Counted from the stretch's first letter, positions 47,042-58,408 are shown. The stretch is DNA of 64,000 nt from Methanohalobium evestigatum Z-7303 (GCF_000196655.1 NC_014253.1:248001-312000), one strand, 5' to 3'. Made by a program: numbers and translations. Notes: generated by a model from the sequence alone, not told the origin.

Positions 47042-47602
47042 TTATTGTCCTTTATCCTCTGCTTGGGTCTGTGTCTGTGCACCTGACAATGCTTTGGATG
47101 TATATTCTGGAACAAACACCCTCTGGCTAAGTTCTTTATCCAGCATATACATTCCGCTACCATCTTCGCCCATAAGTTTAAGTTTGGAAATTATTTCGTT
47201 ATCGTTTGCTTCTTCTTCAATCTGTTCGGAAACGTACCATTGGAGGAATGTATATGTAGCATGGTCTTTTTCCTCAACTGCAAGGTCGACAAGTTCATTA
47301 ATGGATTTTGTGACAAATTTTTCATGTTTAAGTGTTTTCTCGAACATGTCCAGTGCTGAATCAAATGCAGTAGGTGGTTGTGGTATCTCCATTAATTTTA
47401 CCTGAGCACCATGGTCATTAATATAATCATAAAACTTCATGGCATGGGTCATCTCTTCCTGGTACTGCACCATAAACCAGTTGGCAAACCCATTCAGTCC
47501 GATATATGTACTATAAGCGGACATGGACATGTATAAATATGCAGAATACATCTCCTTGTTGAGCTGTACATTTAATGCTTCGGTCATTTTTTCGCTTAAC
47601 AT
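47042..47602 (-). CDS. Ferritin
   Basis: A 186-residue non-heme ferritin that stores iron. The four-helix bundle has ferroxidase residues in LNKEMYSAYLYMSMSAY (Glu 17 region), YQEEMTHAMKFYDYIN and VEEKDHATYTFLQWYVSEQIEEE. Lipid- or heme-binding features of bacterioferritin are absent. AGGTAG precedes the ATG at 47602; a TATA (TTTATAA near 47636) lies inside the decayed DsrE-like gene upstream. Confidence 0.95.
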   Translation of the reverse strand: MLSEKMTEALNVQLNKEMYSAYLYMSMSAYSTYIGLNGFANWFMVQYQEEMTHAMKFYDYINDHGAQVKLMEIPQPPTAFDSALDMFEKTLKHEKFVTKSINELVDLAVEEKDHATYTFLQWYVSEQIEEEANDNEIISKLKLMGEDGSGMYMLDKELSQRVFVPEYTSKALSGAQTQTQAEDKGQ

Positions 47603-47623
47603 TTTAATCTACCTTATCCAAAT

Positions 47624-47875
47624 TCAGAAGGTTATAAATCCATAACCATTTTTCAATATATTTCGACATGCTGGGAATGGGTATGTTTTGCATACGCGGT
47701 TAATAACTCCTGGTTATTTGATACTCTGATATAATGGGTGAAAGGAAATACCAGATTTAATTTGACCTCTTTTTTATGCAATATCCTCTTCATGCATATC
47801 CAGTGAATTCAACAGGACATGTGCAAAACACATGGATTTACCGCCAAATGCAAATACAGTTATTTTATTAACCAC
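47624..47875 (-). pseudogene. Decayed DsrE-family gene
   Basis: One frame reads through from a GTG at 47875, preceded by AGGGGTTAAA, to a TGA at 47624, broken by two TAA codons (47774-47776 and 47714-47716). It starts ITVFAFGGKSMCFAHVLLNS, then LDMHEED; after the first stop comes FHPLYQSIK, then GVINRVCKTY and finally ILKNGYGFITF. These match, in order, the start, middle and end of archaeal DsrE-like proteins (about 115 residues), with internal sequence missing. The stops are TAA, so pyrrolysine cannot rescue it. The rest of the gap (47876-48142) is promoter sequence for valS, with GATATATTTAAAT near 48064. Confidence 0.6.
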
Positions 47876-48142
47876 TTTAACCCCTACTTTCAGGTTAAAA
47901 ATAAACCCTATAAGAAATATAATCCGATAGATATAAATCAGTTTTGGTATTTTTTAAGTGTTTAAATATATACAGTGGGTTAAATTTGTGTGAAACCATA
48001 TTCTGACCATTAACAATTATTAATTATTGGTGTCATTTTTTAACCATATTTTTATTGATTTACGAGATATATTTAAATAATCTCAAATTACTGTAAAATA
48101 TCACAAACAAGATTACTAAGTAATAATCATTGGAGAGTTGCA

Positions 48143-50758
48143 ATGACGGTTCCAAAAGAATATATTCCTCATGAAGTAGAGCCCAAATGGCAGAGTTCGT
48201 GGGATATGTCCAAATATCATTTTGACTGGGAAGACCAGAGCCGACCCCAGTACATTATAGATACTCCCCCTCCATATCCAACAGGCAATTTCCATATCGG
48301 TAATGCATTAAACTGGTGTTACATCGATTTTATAGCCAGATATAAACGAATGCGCGGGTATAATGTAATGTTTCCCCAGGGATGGGACTGCCATGGTCTT
48401 CCTACAGAGGTAAAAGTTGAAGAATTACACGGGATTACCAAAAACGAGGTATCAAGAGCAGAATTTCGTAAAATGTGTAAAGACCTTACCAGTCAGAATA
48501 TTGAGAAAATGCGCGAGACCATGATGCGTCTTGGTTTTTCCATTGACTGGAATAATGAATTTGTCACAATGGAACCTGAATATTTTGTTAAAACTCAAAA
48601 GTCCTTTGTCCAGATGTATGACATAAACCGCATTTATCAGTCCGATTACCCTGTCAACTGGTGTCCCAGATGTGAAACCGCCATTGCACTTGCAGAAGTG
48701 GAATATGATTCAAGAGACACCAGTTTGAATTATCTGTATTTTGATGATCTTGAAATAGCAACCACAAGACCTGAATTACTTCCTGCATGTGTCGCAGTAG
48801 CTGTTAATCCAGAAGATGAGCGCTATAGGGAACACATAAACGATGAAGTGGAAGTTCCTATCTTTGGACAGAAAGTACCAGTACTGGCGGATGAGGCTGT
48901 GGATACATCCTTTGGAACCGGAGTTGTAATGATTTGTACATTTGGTGATAAACAGGATGTCCGCTGGTGTGTAAAATATGACCTGCCGGTTCGAAAAGCA
49001 ATCAATAAAAACGGTAGAATGACCGATGTGGCTGGTAAGTATTCCGGTATGACCATTTCAGAATGTAAAGATGCCATAACTCAAGAACTTAGTGATAAAG
49101 GTCACCTCTATCAGCAGGAAACACTGGAACAGAATGTAGGGTTATGCTGGAGGTGTAAAACTCCCATTGAAATTTTGTCAGAACCTCAATGGTTTGTGTC
49201 GGTAAATGATGATGAAATCCACAATACAGCTGATGAAGTCAACTGGCATCCTGAGTATATGAAAACCCGACTAAAAAACTGGACCGATGTTATGGAATGG
49301 GACTGGTGTATTTCACGTCAGAGAGTATTTGCAACTCCCATTCCGGTGTGGTACTGCAATAAATGCGGGGAGACAATGGTAGCCAAAGAGGAATGGTTAC
49401 CACTTGACCCCATACAGACTGAACCGCCTGAGCCGTGCAATTGTGGGTCAACAGATTTTGAACCAGAAAATGATGTACTGGATACATGGATGGATTCATC
49501 TCTTACAGCACTCCATGTATCAGGCTGGTTAAGTGAACATGAATTGCGTCTCCCCACCCAGATACGTCCGCAAGGTCATGATATTCTGCGTACATGGGCT
49601 TTTTATACAATACTTCGTACCAAAGCAATAAAAGGGATAAAACCGTGGGAATTTATCCTTGTTAATGGGATGGTTCTCGGTGAAGACGGTCATAAAATGA
49701 GCAAATCTCAGGGTAATATAATATCTCCAGATGAAGTAGTCGGTCAATATGGTGCTGACGCTTTTAGACAATGGGGAGCAGTCGGTGGAACTCCCGGTTC
49801 AGATGTAATGTTTAGATGGAAAGATGTAGTTTCTGCCTCACGTTTTATGCAGAAGGTTTGGAGTATCTACAGGTTCTCCATGACCCATCTGGAAGAGTTT
49901 GTACCTGACAGCAGTGATATGGCTCAGATATCTCAGGAAAATCTGTCACTGGTTGATAAATGGTTGCTTAGTAAATTGAACAAATTAATAGAATCTGTAA
50001 CAACCAGTATGGACAAACTGTTATTTGATGAAGCCTACAAATCAATGCGTACTTTTGCATGGGAAGTTCTTGCTGACAATTATCTTGAATTGGTCAAATC
50101 AAGGCTTTATGGTAAAGACCCTGAATCAAGAAAAGCTGCACAAACTACATTATATTATGCAATTGATACACTTATACATGTCCTTGCTCCAATTACACCG
50201 TTTTTTGCAGAGGAGATGTATTCAAGGTTCAAAGAAGGAAGTGTCCATGAACAGTCATGGCCTGAAGTTAATGAATTACTGATTGACAATGATGTTGAAA
50301 GTAAGGGAGAAGTTATAAAGGATATTGCAAGCAATATTCGAAGATATAAATCTGATAACGGCATGGCATTAAATGCACCACTGGAAAAAGTGGAAATCTA
50401 TTCTGACGTAATAGGAAACAATGATATTGAGGAAATTAAAGGTGCAACCAATTCAGAAGTAGAGGTCCTATCCGGCCATCCGCAAATAGATTACAAACCA
50501 GTAGAAATTAAACCCAACATGGGTATGATAGGTCCCAAATTCAGAGATAAAGCAGGTTCTATCGTAAAAACACTGAAGTCTGAAGACCCTGAAAAAATAT
50601 CTAAACAAGCCGACGAAGGTAAAATTGTAGTATCTGTAGACGGTGAAACCATTGAACTTGATCCGGATTCAGTTGAAATAGAAAAAGAAGCAATGTCTTC
50701 AGGTAGGGCAGTAGATGTAATGGATGTCGATGGTACAGTGGTGGTTGTAATAAGGTAA
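48143..50758 (+). CDS. valS: Valyl-tRNA synthetase
   Basis: An 871-residue class I synthetase. The HIGH motif is in [16 protein letters not shown] near residue 50, and the KMSKS loop in [14 protein letters not shown] near 518. The editing domain lies between ([15 protein letters not shown] near 214). Zinc knuckles CPRC and CWRC and CNKC are visible. Sequence and length match the archaeal ValS rather than IleS or LeuS. GGAGAG precedes the ATG. It converges on pylS. Confidence 0.96.
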   Translation: MTVPKEYIPHEVEPKWQSSWDMSKYHFDWEDQSRPQYIIDTPPPYPTGNFHIGNALNWCYIDFIARYKRMRGYNVMFPQGWDCHGLPTEVKVEELHGITKNEVSRAEFRKMCKDLTSQNIEKMRETMMRLGFSIDWNNEFVTMEPEYFVKTQKSFVQMYDINRIYQSDYPVNWCPRCETAIALAEVEYDSRDTSLNYLYFDDLEIATTRPELLPACVAVAVNPEDERYREHINDEVEVPIFGQKVPVLADEAVDTSFGTGVVMICTFGDKQDVRWCVKYDLPVRKAINKNGRMTDVAGKYSGMTISECKDAITQELSDKGHLYQQETLEQNVGLCWRCKTPIEILSEPQWFVSVNDDEIHNTADEVNWHPEYMKTRLKNWTDVMEWDWCISRQRVFATPIPVWYCNKCGETMVAKEEWLPLDPIQTEPPEPCNCGSTDFEPENDVLDTWMDSSLTALHVSGWLSEHELRLPTQIRPQGHDILRTWAFYTILRTKAIKGIKPWEFILVNGMVLGEDGHKMSKSQGNIISPDEVVGQYGADAFRQWGAVGGTPGSDVMFRWKDVVSASRFMQKVWSIYRFSMTHLEEFVPDSSDMAQISQENLSLVDKWLLSKLNKLIESVTTSMDKLLFDEAYKSMRTFAWEVLADNYLELVKSRLYGKDPESRKAAQTTLYYAIDTLIHVLAPITPFFAEEMYSRFKEGSVHEQSWPEVNELLIDNDVESKGEVIKDIASNIRRYKSDNGMALNAPLEKVEIYSDVIGNNDIEEIKGATNSEVEVLSGHPQIDYKPVEIKPNMGMIGPKFRDKAGSIVKTLKSEDPEKISKQADEGKIVVSVDGETIELDPDSVEIEKEAMSSGRAVDVMDVDGTVVVVIR

Positions 50759-50776
50759 CTTTTACAGTTACCTTAT
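50750..50776. terminator. Hairpin between convergent valS and pylS
   Basis: ATAAGGTAAC and GTTACCTTAT form a perfect 10-bp stem with loop TTTTACA; the left arm contains the valS stop codon. It ends 12 bases before the pylS stop. Probable two-way terminator or end-protection element. Confidence 0.6.
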
Positions 50777-50788
50777 ATTTTCAAACAA

Positions 50789-52111
<1,323 letters not shown>

Positions 52112-52256
52112 TTAAAACAAGTTTAAATATTGTATATGTATTAAGAATAAAACCTGTATTATTAATATATTGATACTTATTGCCAGTTTGTCAAATCGAT
52201 GAATGTCAAGCTCTTATAAATATATTTACATATACGAAATATTTATAGCAAAAAAG

Positions 52257-52328
52257 TGGCGGAAACCCCGGGAATCTAACCCGGCTGAATGGATTTAGAG
52301 TCCATTCGATCTACCTGATCGGGTTTCC
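52257..52328 (-). tRNA. pylT: tRNA-Pyl (CUA)
   Basis: A 72-base tRNA with CCA encoded at 52257-52259. Anticodon CTA at 52296-52298 reads UAG. The unusual features of tRNA-Pyl are present: a long anticodon stem (GAATGGA with TCCATTC), a very short D loop, and one base between acceptor and D stems. It matches the Methanosarcina gene almost throughout. A T run follows. It lies 223 bases before pylS on the same strand; TAAATATACA about 20 bases upstream may be its TATA box. Confidence 0.98.
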
Positions 52329-52458
52329 TTTGTGCATTTGTTGTATATTTATGTCATACGTATTGGCTACTTATAATTATTGGTAGTAAATCAAATATAA
52401 AATATATGGGATAATTGGGCTTGATGTGTATTGTAATATTTATCATTTGATATAAAAA

Positions 52459-52470
52459 GTTATATATACG
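52459..52470 (+). promoter_or_regulatory. TATA box of mtbA
   Basis: GTTATATATACG lies 70 bases before the mtbA ATG, giving a leader of about 45 bases that contains AAAGGAG. The rest of 52329-52539 is A+T-rich promoter DNA serving pylT on one side and mtbA on the other. Confidence 0.5.
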
Positions 52471-52539
52471 CGAAAAGACCATTAAAGCATACCATTCATA
52501 AACTATATAAAAACTATTTAAAAAAGGAGTTTGATTTTA

Positions 52540-53562
52540 ATGGCTGAAGAATATACCCCAAAAGAAAGATTTGCAAAAGCACTTAAAGGAGAATCCGTAG
52601 ACAGGATGCCAGCCATCTGTGCTACCCAGACCGGAACAGTCGAACAGATGGAAGCAAGTGGAGCATACTGGCCAGATGCTCACTATGACGCTGACAAAAT
52701 GACAACACTTGCAGAAGCCGCTCACACAGCTGTTGGTTTTGAAATGGTACGTGTACCATTCGATATTACAGCAGAAGCTGAATTTTTCGGATGTGAACTC
52801 AAAGAAGGTACTCAGAAACAGCAGCCATCTGTTGTAGGTCATGTAGTAAAAACCGAAGACGATATCAAGTCACTTGAAGGCTATGACTTAAGCCAGAAGA
52901 GAATAGGTACAATCTGTGAATCAATCAAACAACTGGCAGACAAATACGGAGATGAGCTCCCAATATTTGGAAGTATGATTGGTCCTTTCTCACTTGCCCA
53001 GCACCTCAATGGTGATGACTGGTTTACCAATGTAATGATAAATGAAGAATTTGGCAAAAAGCTCCTTGACTTTACCACAGAATTCTGTGTTGCTTACGCC
53101 AAAAAACAGGTAGAAAATGGTGCAGACACCGTTGTAATCATTGATCCAACAGCAAGTTATGAATTGCTTGGTCCTGATTTCTTCAGAAAATTTGTACTTC
53201 CATACCACAAACAGGTAGTTGACGCCTGCAAGGATATGGGTGTAGGTACAATCGTTCATATTTGTGGAGATACAACAAAAGGTCTTCCAATAATGGATGA
53301 ATCTGGAACAGATGCTATAAGTGTCGACCAGAAGGTTGATGTTGCAACAGCCAAAGAAAACGTCCAGAATGCAAAGATTGTCGGTAATCTCGACCCAGTT
53401 GAGACACTCTGGAACGGTAATCCAGATGTGATTAAAGAAAAATCACAGGAATCACTGGATAAAGGTGTAGACTTTTTGGCACCTGGTTGTGGAATTGTAA
53501 GTGCTACATCCAATGAAAACCTCCAGACAATGGTAGAGTGTGCAAAAAGCTGGAAATACTAA
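52540..53562 (+). CDS. mtbA: MtbA, methylcobamide:CoM methyltransferase (methylamine type)
   Basis: A 340-residue zinc enzyme that moves the methyl group from methylamine corrinoid proteins to coenzyme M. The start [22 protein letters not shown] and the block [24 protein letters not shown] match MtbA of Methanosarcina more closely than MtaA (the methanol enzyme). Zinc ligands His and Cys lie in IVHICGDTT near residue 240 and Cys in [10 protein letters not shown] near 318. ATG 52540 is preferred over TTG 52531, which sits on the ribosome site. Neighbouring pylT/pylS fits methylamine use. Confidence 0.9.
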   Translation: MAEEYTPKERFAKALKGESVDRMPAICATQTGTVEQMEASGAYWPDAHYDADKMTTLAEAAHTAVGFEMVRVPFDITAEAEFFGCELKEGTQKQQPSVVGHVVKTEDDIKSLEGYDLSQKRIGTICESIKQLADKYGDELPIFGSMIGPFSLAQHLNGDDWFTNVMINEEFGKKLLDFTTEFCVAYAKKQVENGADTVVIIDPTASYELLGPDFFRKFVLPYHKQVVDACKDMGVGTIVHICGDTTKGLPIMDESGTDAISVDQKVDVATAKENVQNAKIVGNLDPVETLWNGNPDVIKEKSQESLDKGVDFLAPGCGIVSATSNENLQTMVECAKSWKY

Positions 53563-53600
53563 ACAATAAATTTCCAGTTATTCTTTTTCTTTTTTCTTTT
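53550..53600 (+). terminator. Hairpin and T tract after mtbA
   Basis: CTGGAAAT (53550-53557) and ATTTCCAG (53570-53577) form an 8-bp stem enclosing the mtbA stop, followed by a pyrimidine tract with 19 T in 23 bases (53578-53600). T tracts are the best-known archaeal termination signal. The 150 bases onward to serA hold only promoter-like A+T-rich DNA. Confidence 0.7.
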
Positions 53601-53754
53601 AGAATATCACTGTATAATCAGTTATACACATTCGGATTATTTTATATGTTAAGATAATACTTAAATTGGATTAGTTATATCCATAAAATAACAAACAATA
53701 ACTAATTAACTACAAATCCTAACCAATTTTTGGGGTTGTACGGAGTATTTAAAA

Positions 53755-55332
53755 ATGAAAGTATTAGTAAGCGATTCATTAGCAGAAGAAGGTATAAACA
53801 AACTTAAAGAACAATTCACAGTTGATGTAATAACAGGACTATCTGAAGATGAACTGGTGGAGAAAATCAAGGATTATGATGCACTTGTTGTTCGAAGCGG
53901 AACCAATGTAACAGAAAAAGTAATCAATGCAGCAGATAACCTGAAAATTATAGGTAGAGCAGGAGTGGGTGTTGACAACATAGACGTTGATGCTGCAACT
54001 AATAAAGGTATCATTGTAGTAAACACTCCAGAAGGTAATATGATATCTGCCGCAGAACATACCATTTCCATGATGATGGCAATGTGCCGCAATATACCTC
54101 AGGCGCATGCATCGTTAAAATCCAGAAAGTGGGAACGCAAAAAATTCATGGGTGTTGAAGTAAATGGTAAATATCTTGGAGTTATCGGGCTTGGACGTAT
54201 CGGCTCATATGTTGCACAAAGAGGACAAGCTCTTCATATGAAAGTACTGGGATATGATCCCTATGTATCACAGGAGCAGGCAGATGAAATGGGAGTAGAA
54301 CTAACATCTGTAGAAGATATATGCAAACGAGCCGATTTTATAACTGTACACACACCACTTACCAAGGGAACTGAGAATCTTATCAACGCTGATAAATTCG
54401 CTTTAATGAAAGATGGTGTAAGGGTATTAAACTGTGCTCGTGGTGGTATTATTAATGAAGATGCACTTGCAGAGGCACTCAGAAGTGGTAAAGTTGCAGG
54501 TGCAGCAATTGATGTTTTTGTAGAAGAACCTCCTTTTGAAAGTCCTTTACTCGATTTTGATAATGTGATAACTACTCCTCACCTTGGAGCTTCTACAGAA
54601 GAGGCACAGGTAAATGTTGCAGAAGCAGCAGCAGATGAAGTTATATCAGCATTAACAGGTGGACCCGTTAACAATGCAATCAATATACCTACGGTTAAAC
54701 CCGAAATGATGCCTGCACTTACTCCATATCTAAAACTTGCTGAGACTATGGGTAAATTTGCAGGACAATTAATGACTGGAAATTATAAACGGGTTGAACT
54801 AGAATACAGCGGTGATATACTTGATAAAGATATCAAACCGGTAACAGTTGCAGCATTGAAGGGAATACTGGAAAATGCACTTGGTCCGGGTGTTAATTTT
54901 GTTAATGCGAATTCACTTGCAAAATCCAGAAAAATTAAGGTAATAGAGAGTAAATCTGAAACAACCAATAAGTTCCCTTCAACTATAACACTGGAACTTA
55001 CAAGAGGCTCTGATACAAAATCCATTACAGGTACTGTATCAGGTAATGGTAAAATTGGACGAATAATCCAGATAGACGGTTACCACTTTGATATAGTACC
55101 AACCGAAAATATGCTGGTTGTTGATCATATGAACCGGCCAAATGTTATAGGTCCTTGTGCTATTATGCTTGGTAAAAATGATATAAACATTTCTGGAATG
55201 CAGGTGGGTCAGGTTGGTCTTGGAGAAAAAACAATAATGGTGCTTAATGTAGATTCAGAAGTTCCTGAATCAATTTTAAATGAAATGAAGTCCATTGAAG
55301 GTATACTGGATGCAAAACCAGTCACACTTTAA
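53755..55332 (+). CDS. serA: D-3-phosphoglycerate dehydrogenase
   Basis: A 525-residue enzyme, the first step of serine synthesis from 3-phosphoglycerate. The NAD-binding motif LGVIGLGRIGSYVAQRG is near residue 142; catalytic residues are in NCARGGIINEDAL (Arg), EEPP (Glu) and TTPHLGASTEEAQ (His). The long C-terminal part (about 315-525) holds the intervening substrate-binding domain and the regulatory ACT domain (MLVVDHMNRPNVIGPCAIML), so serine feedback is likely. A hairpin follows the stop. Confidence 0.97.
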   Translation: MKVLVSDSLAEEGINKLKEQFTVDVITGLSEDELVEKIKDYDALVVRSGTNVTEKVINAADNLKIIGRAGVGVDNIDVDAATNKGIIVVNTPEGNMISAAEHTISMMMAMCRNIPQAHASLKSRKWERKKFMGVEVNGKYLGVIGLGRIGSYVAQRGQALHMKVLGYDPYVSQEQADEMGVELTSVEDICKRADFITVHTPLTKGTENLINADKFALMKDGVRVLNCARGGIINEDALAEALRSGKVAGAAIDVFVEEPPFESPLLDFDNVITTPHLGASTEEAQVNVAEAAADEVISALTGGPVNNAINIPTVKPEMMPALTPYLKLAETMGKFAGQLMTGNYKRVELEYSGDILDKDIKPVTVAALKGILENALGPGVNFVNANSLAKSRKIKVIESKSETTNKFPSTITLELTRGSDTKSITGTVSGNGKIGRIIQIDGYHFDIVPTENMLVVDHMNRPNVIGPCAIMLGKNDINISGMQVGQVGLGEKTIMVLNVDSEVPESILNEMKSIEGILDAKPVTL

Positions 55333-55335
55333 AGG

Positions 55336-55354
55336 GGATGGTTTTTTACCATCT
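55336..55354 (+). terminator. Hairpin after serA
   Basis: GATGGT and ACCATC form a 6-bp stem, extended by G-U and G-C pairs, around a loop of five T. It begins within five bases of the serA stop and precedes the next gene by about 20 bases. Confidence 0.5.
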
Positions 55355-55375
55355 CCATTATATTAACAGGCTTAT

Positions 55376-55861
55376 ATGATGAGAAAACGGATTTACCACC
55401 GGCCACCAGGACTGGAAACACATTTTGAACAACAGTATCGCTATTACTCGGATTTGCAGTATCTTCTAAAAATACTTGCAGGTATGACCGGTAAATTCGG
55501 TATGTTTGAATCGCAGGGTACCCATGAACAAAAAAATTTTCAACTGAAACGTGAAATAGGTGTTGAAATTGTGACAAATGGGGTGGATTTTGAACCGATA
55601 AATAATAAAAATATAAACCGAACACTATCAACTATTGAACCAGAGGGAGCTATAGATATTAGAATCAATCTGTCTTATAGCTATCTTGATGACAATTACA
55701 GCAGGGTACCCTTTAGAAATGATTCATATATTGTTCGTGTAGATTTGCGGGATGGTTTGTTAACGCTTAAAATAAGCCATCATGAGGGACCCGGATATAC
55801 AGAAGCAAGAAGAATTGCTGATACAATATTTGATGAAATACGGCGTGGTTCATGTGGATGA
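55376..55861 (+). CDS. Unknown protein, methanogen type
   Basis: A 161-residue basic-to-neutral soluble protein without motifs I recognise. It begins MMRKRIYHRPPGLETHFEQQ, has a beta-rich middle (IDIRINLSYSYLDDN, YIVRVDLRDGLLTLKISHHEG) and ends in a helix with IFDEIRRGSCG. The start may be either of two adjacent ATGs. It overlaps the DUF2240 gene by about 29 bases, so they are coupled. No ribosome binding site is evident. Confidence 0.65.
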   Translation: MMRKRIYHRPPGLETHFEQQYRYYSDLQYLLKILAGMTGKFGMFESQGTHEQKNFQLKREIGVEIVTNGVDFEPINNKNINRTLSTIEPEGAIDIRINLSYSYLDDNYSRVPFRNDSYIVRVDLRDGLLTLKISHHEGPGYTEARRIADTIFDEIRRGSCG

Positions 55862-56318
55862 GCTAACAAAAGTAGTGGCATCAGTATACAAGAAAAAATC
55901 TTCATCAGAATTATCTTTGAAAGAATTTGAATTTGCATTATCTTTTGATTTTAAATGGATGTCTCCTGATGAGGCGTCCAGAGTGTCTGATATGGCAATT
56001 GAATCAAATATTGTTTATGAACAGGACGGATACATCAACCTTAATATCAACCTTGATAACGTATCTATACCCCATGATTTTAAACCATCAGATGAGCTTT
56101 TTAAAGAAAAATCAATTATAGAACAGATAATGGAATATATAACAGTTACAATGAATATGGACAAGCAAAAAGTAGCATCCCTAATAAATGAAAAACAAGA
56201 AGAATATTCACAACTTCTTTATCCGGAAATTTCGGCAATCCTTGTGGCAAAAGAATTAGGATGTGATATAACTCCTTTTTATCAAAAGATATATAAAAAA
56301 ATCCTACAATATGATTGA
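55833..56318 (+). CDS. DUF2240 family protein
   Basis: About 161 residues. VDELTKVVASVYKKKSSSELSLKEF, KWMSPDEASRVSDMAIESN and a helical C-terminus fit the archaeal DUF2240 family; part of the N-terminus looks like a winged-helix unit, so a DNA- or RNA-related role is possible. The start is uncertain: ATG 55833, GTG 55845 or GTG 55854. It overlaps the upstream unknown gene. Positions 56319-56487 are the promoter region of the ribosomal protein cluster, with a long A+T-rich leader. Confidence 0.68.
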   Translation: MKYGVVHVDELTKVVASVYKKKSSSELSLKEFEFALSFDFKWMSPDEASRVSDMAIESNIVYEQDGYINLNINLDNVSIPHDFKPSDELFKEKSIIEQIMEYITVTMNMDKQKVASLINEKQEEYSQLLYPEISAILVAKELGCDITPFYQKIYKKILQYD

Positions 56319-56487
56319 ATTCGCATAATCTTTATGTATTAGTAACGTTATTGAAGATTAAAATCCGCTTAAAATAGTATATACTAACTCTATTGACAGG
56401 AAGTATATTCTTGCGTAATTGTTTGAATTAACAATGTTCGAACGCAGAATTGCGTGAGTAAGATTTAGTCTTGCGGAGGAACATAAA

Positions 56488-56868
56488 ATGAGTAAAAAAT
56501 CCCAGAAAAGAGTAGCTAAAAAAACAAATCCAAGAATTGTTGAATTGATTGGGTTGCTTAAAGAAACATCACATACAGAAAATGCACCTATTTGGAAAGA
56601 CCTTGCTAAAAGGCTTGAAAAGCCGAATAGAACCCATGCAGAAATAAATCTTAGCAAGATTGATAGAAATACCGATGAAAATGAAATTGTGCTTGTGCCA
56701 GGAAAAGTACTCGGAGCTGGTGACCTGGGTCATGGAGTAACAGTTGCAGCTTTAAAGATTAGCAACACAGCAAAGGACAAAATAGAAAGCGTCGGTGGAA
56801 AAATTTTAACTATTGAAGATATCCTGGAAGAAAATCCGAGTGGGTCTGGTATTAAGATATTACAGTAA
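56488..56868 (+). CDS. rpl18e: Ribosomal protein L18e
   Basis: A 126-residue large-subunit protein of archaea and eukaryotes. Blocks: [44 protein letters not shown] (quoted in part) and [26 protein letters not shown] lies eight bases before the ATG. It opens the conserved order L18e-L13-S9-rpoN-rpoK-S2. Confidence 0.97.
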   Translation: MSKKSQKRVAKKTNPRIVELIGLLKETSHTENAPIWKDLAKRLEKPNRTHAEINLSKIDRNTDENEIVLVPGKVLGAGDLGHGVTVAALKISNTAKDKIESVGGKILTIEDILEENPSGSGIKILQ

Positions 56869-56892
56869 GATGATGTAGGGTAGGTGTTAGAA

Positions 56893-57312
56893 ATGAAAAT
56901 TATAGATGCAAATGATCTTATCATAGGACGGCTTGCAAGCACAGTTGCAAAAGAATTGTTAGCTGGGGAAGAAATCGCCATTGTTAATGCAGAAAACGCA
57001 GTTATATCTGGTTCTAAGGTAAGGACGTTAACAGATTATAATGAAAAAAGAGAGATTGGTTCAATCGAACATGGACCACATTTCCCCAAAAGACCAGACC
57101 GTATTATAACAAGGACTGTAAGAGGAATGCTTCCGTACAAAAGGGAGAAAGGCAAAAAAGCAATGTCCCGTCTGAAAGTACATGTAGGAGTTCCATCCCA
57201 GTTTGAAAATTCAAAGTTTACTACAATAGAAGGTGCAGAATTGAGTAGACTAAGCAGAAACAAATTTGTAAAACTTGGTGAAGTCAGTAGTAGACTGGGT
57301 GCAAAATTCTAA
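56893..57312 (+). CDS. rpl13: Ribosomal protein L13
   Basis: A 139-residue universal ribosomal protein. Blocks: MKIIDANDLIIGRLASTVAK and RTVRGMLPYKREKGKKAMSRLKVHVG. The GTG at 56884 is inside the ribosome site AGGTG; the ATG at 56893 is the better start. It is 24 bases after L18e. Confidence 0.97.
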   Translation: MKIIDANDLIIGRLASTVAKELLAGEEIAIVNAENAVISGSKVRTLTDYNEKREIGSIEHGPHFPKRPDRIITRTVRGMLPYKREKGKKAMSRLKVHVGVPSQFENSKFTTIEGAELSRLSRNKFVKLGEVSSRLGAKF

Positions 57313-57341
57313 TATAATAAATCATCAGGAGAATATTAATC

Positions 57342-57746
57342 ATGGTAGATAAAGTAGTAACTTCCTCAGGTAAAAATAAGGCTGCAATAGCACGTGCAAC
57401 TATTAGCAAGGGTACAGGTAAGGTAAGGGTTAACAAGGTACCCATTGAGATATATGAGCCTAAATTCGGAAGGCTTAAGATGCAGGAAGCTCTCAAATTA
57501 GCAGGTGATGTAGTCTCTGAAATGGATATTGATGTAAATGTCCGTGGCGGCGGATTGATGGGACAGGCTAATGCAGTAAGGACTGCAATAGCAAGAGGTA
57601 TTGTTGACTGGACTAATGATACAAACATCAGAGACACATATATGGCATATGACCGTAACCTGATTGTAAACAACTCCAGACAAAAAGAGTCCAAGAAATT
57701 TGGCGGTCCTGGAGCACGCGCAAAATACCAGAAATCGTACCGATAA
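57342..57746 (+). CDS. rps9: Ribosomal protein S9
   Basis: A 134-residue small-subunit protein whose basic tail reaches the tRNA P site. Blocks: [24 protein letters not shown] at the start and the end [15 protein letters not shown], the universal S9 tail. It is 29 bases after L13. Confidence 0.98.
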   Translation: MVDKVVTSSGKNKAAIARATISKGTGKVRVNKVPIEIYEPKFGRLKMQEALKLAGDVVSEMDIDVNVRGGGLMGQANAVRTAIARGIVDWTNDTNIRDTYMAYDRNLIVNNSRQKESKKFGGPGARAKYQKSYR

Positions 57747-57768
57747 ATTATTTATTAAGGTGTAAAAT

Positions 57769-57957
57769 ATGATTCCAATTAGATGTTTTACCTGTGGTAA
57801 AGTAATTGCCAACCAGTGGCACGAATACAAAAATCGTGTAGAAGAAGGAGAAAATTCAGGAGCAGTACTCGATGACCTTGGTATTAAAAGGTATTGCTGC
57901 AGAAGAATGTTTTTGACACATGTTGAACTTGTAGATACATTAGCACCATACCAGTAA
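57769..57957 (+). CDS. rpoN: RNA polymerase subunit N (Rpb10)
   Basis: A 62-residue zinc subunit of archaeal RNA polymerase. Zinc ligands are in [10 protein letters not shown] and [15 protein letters not shown], the family signature. It is 22 bases after S9. Its TAA is followed at once by the first base of a tRNA gene. Confidence 0.98.
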   Translation: MIPIRCFTCGKVIANQWHEYKNRVEEGENSGAVLDDLGIKRYCCRRMFLTHVELVDTLAPYQ

Positions 57958-58056
57958 GGGACCATGAGGTAGCCTGGACTATCCTTCGGCGTTCGGGACA
58001 CAGCATAACACTGTGCGAAACACGCCGATACCTGAGTTCGAATCTCAGTGGTCCCA
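57958..58056 (+). tRNA. tRNA-Pro (CGG) with a 24-base intron
   Basis: The exons give a 75-base tRNA: acceptor GGGACCA/TGGTCCC, anticodon stem CGGCG/CGCCG, anticodon CGG at 57994-57996, discriminator A at 58056, no CCA, then a T run. The intron is 57998-58021, after position 37. It folds as a textbook bulge-helix-bulge: a 4-bp helix TTCG/CGAA between 3-base bulges GGA and ACA, with an inner CACAG/CTGTG stem. The gene starts on the base after the rpoN stop, so it is likely cut from the ribosomal transcript or uses a promoter inside rpoN. Confidence 0.94.
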
Positions 58057-58210
58057 TTCTTTTTGTTTAAGTACTGGGGTGTTAGATGACAATCAAAATT
58101 TAATCAGAATAACACTATAATGCAAAAAAATCTGGTAAAATGCAATAATCCTTATGATTGGACTATTTTACACCTGGAGTTTACAATTAAACAATATACA
58201 GGGTGATTAA

Positions 58211-58408
58211 TTGAATATACAGACCAAAAAACAGACTTTTACAAGGTATGAGCGTGCAAGGATTATTGGTGCAAGGGCATTACAAATATCAATGGATGCT
58301 CCTATATTAATTGAAAACGTAGAGAATTTGGACCCATTACAGGTTGCAATAGAGGAACTAAAACATGGTGTAATCCCTGTCACAGTTAAAAGAGAATTAC
58401 GAAAATGA
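58211..58408 (+). CDS. rpoK: RNA polymerase subunit K (Rpb6)
   Basis: A 65-residue omega-like subunit that helps assemble RNA polymerase. The family core is [22 protein letters not shown], then [21 protein letters not shown]. It starts with TTG at 58211 after AGGGTGATTAA; no ATG is available. It is separated from rpoN by the tRNA gene and a 154-base stretch with its own promoter-like sequence. Confidence 0.96.
   Translation: MNIQTKKQTFTRYERARIIGARALQISMDAPILIENVENLDPLQVAIEELKHGVIPVTVKRELRK

Noticed and set aside
47714-47776. Internal stops of the DsrE-like frame as pyrrolysine codons
   Set aside because: Both stops are TAA; only TAG is read as pyrrolysine.
47818-47834. Hairpin CATGTG/CACATG between ferritin and valS
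   Set aside because: It falls inside the DsrE-like relic and is explained as chance within former coding sequence; no T run follows.
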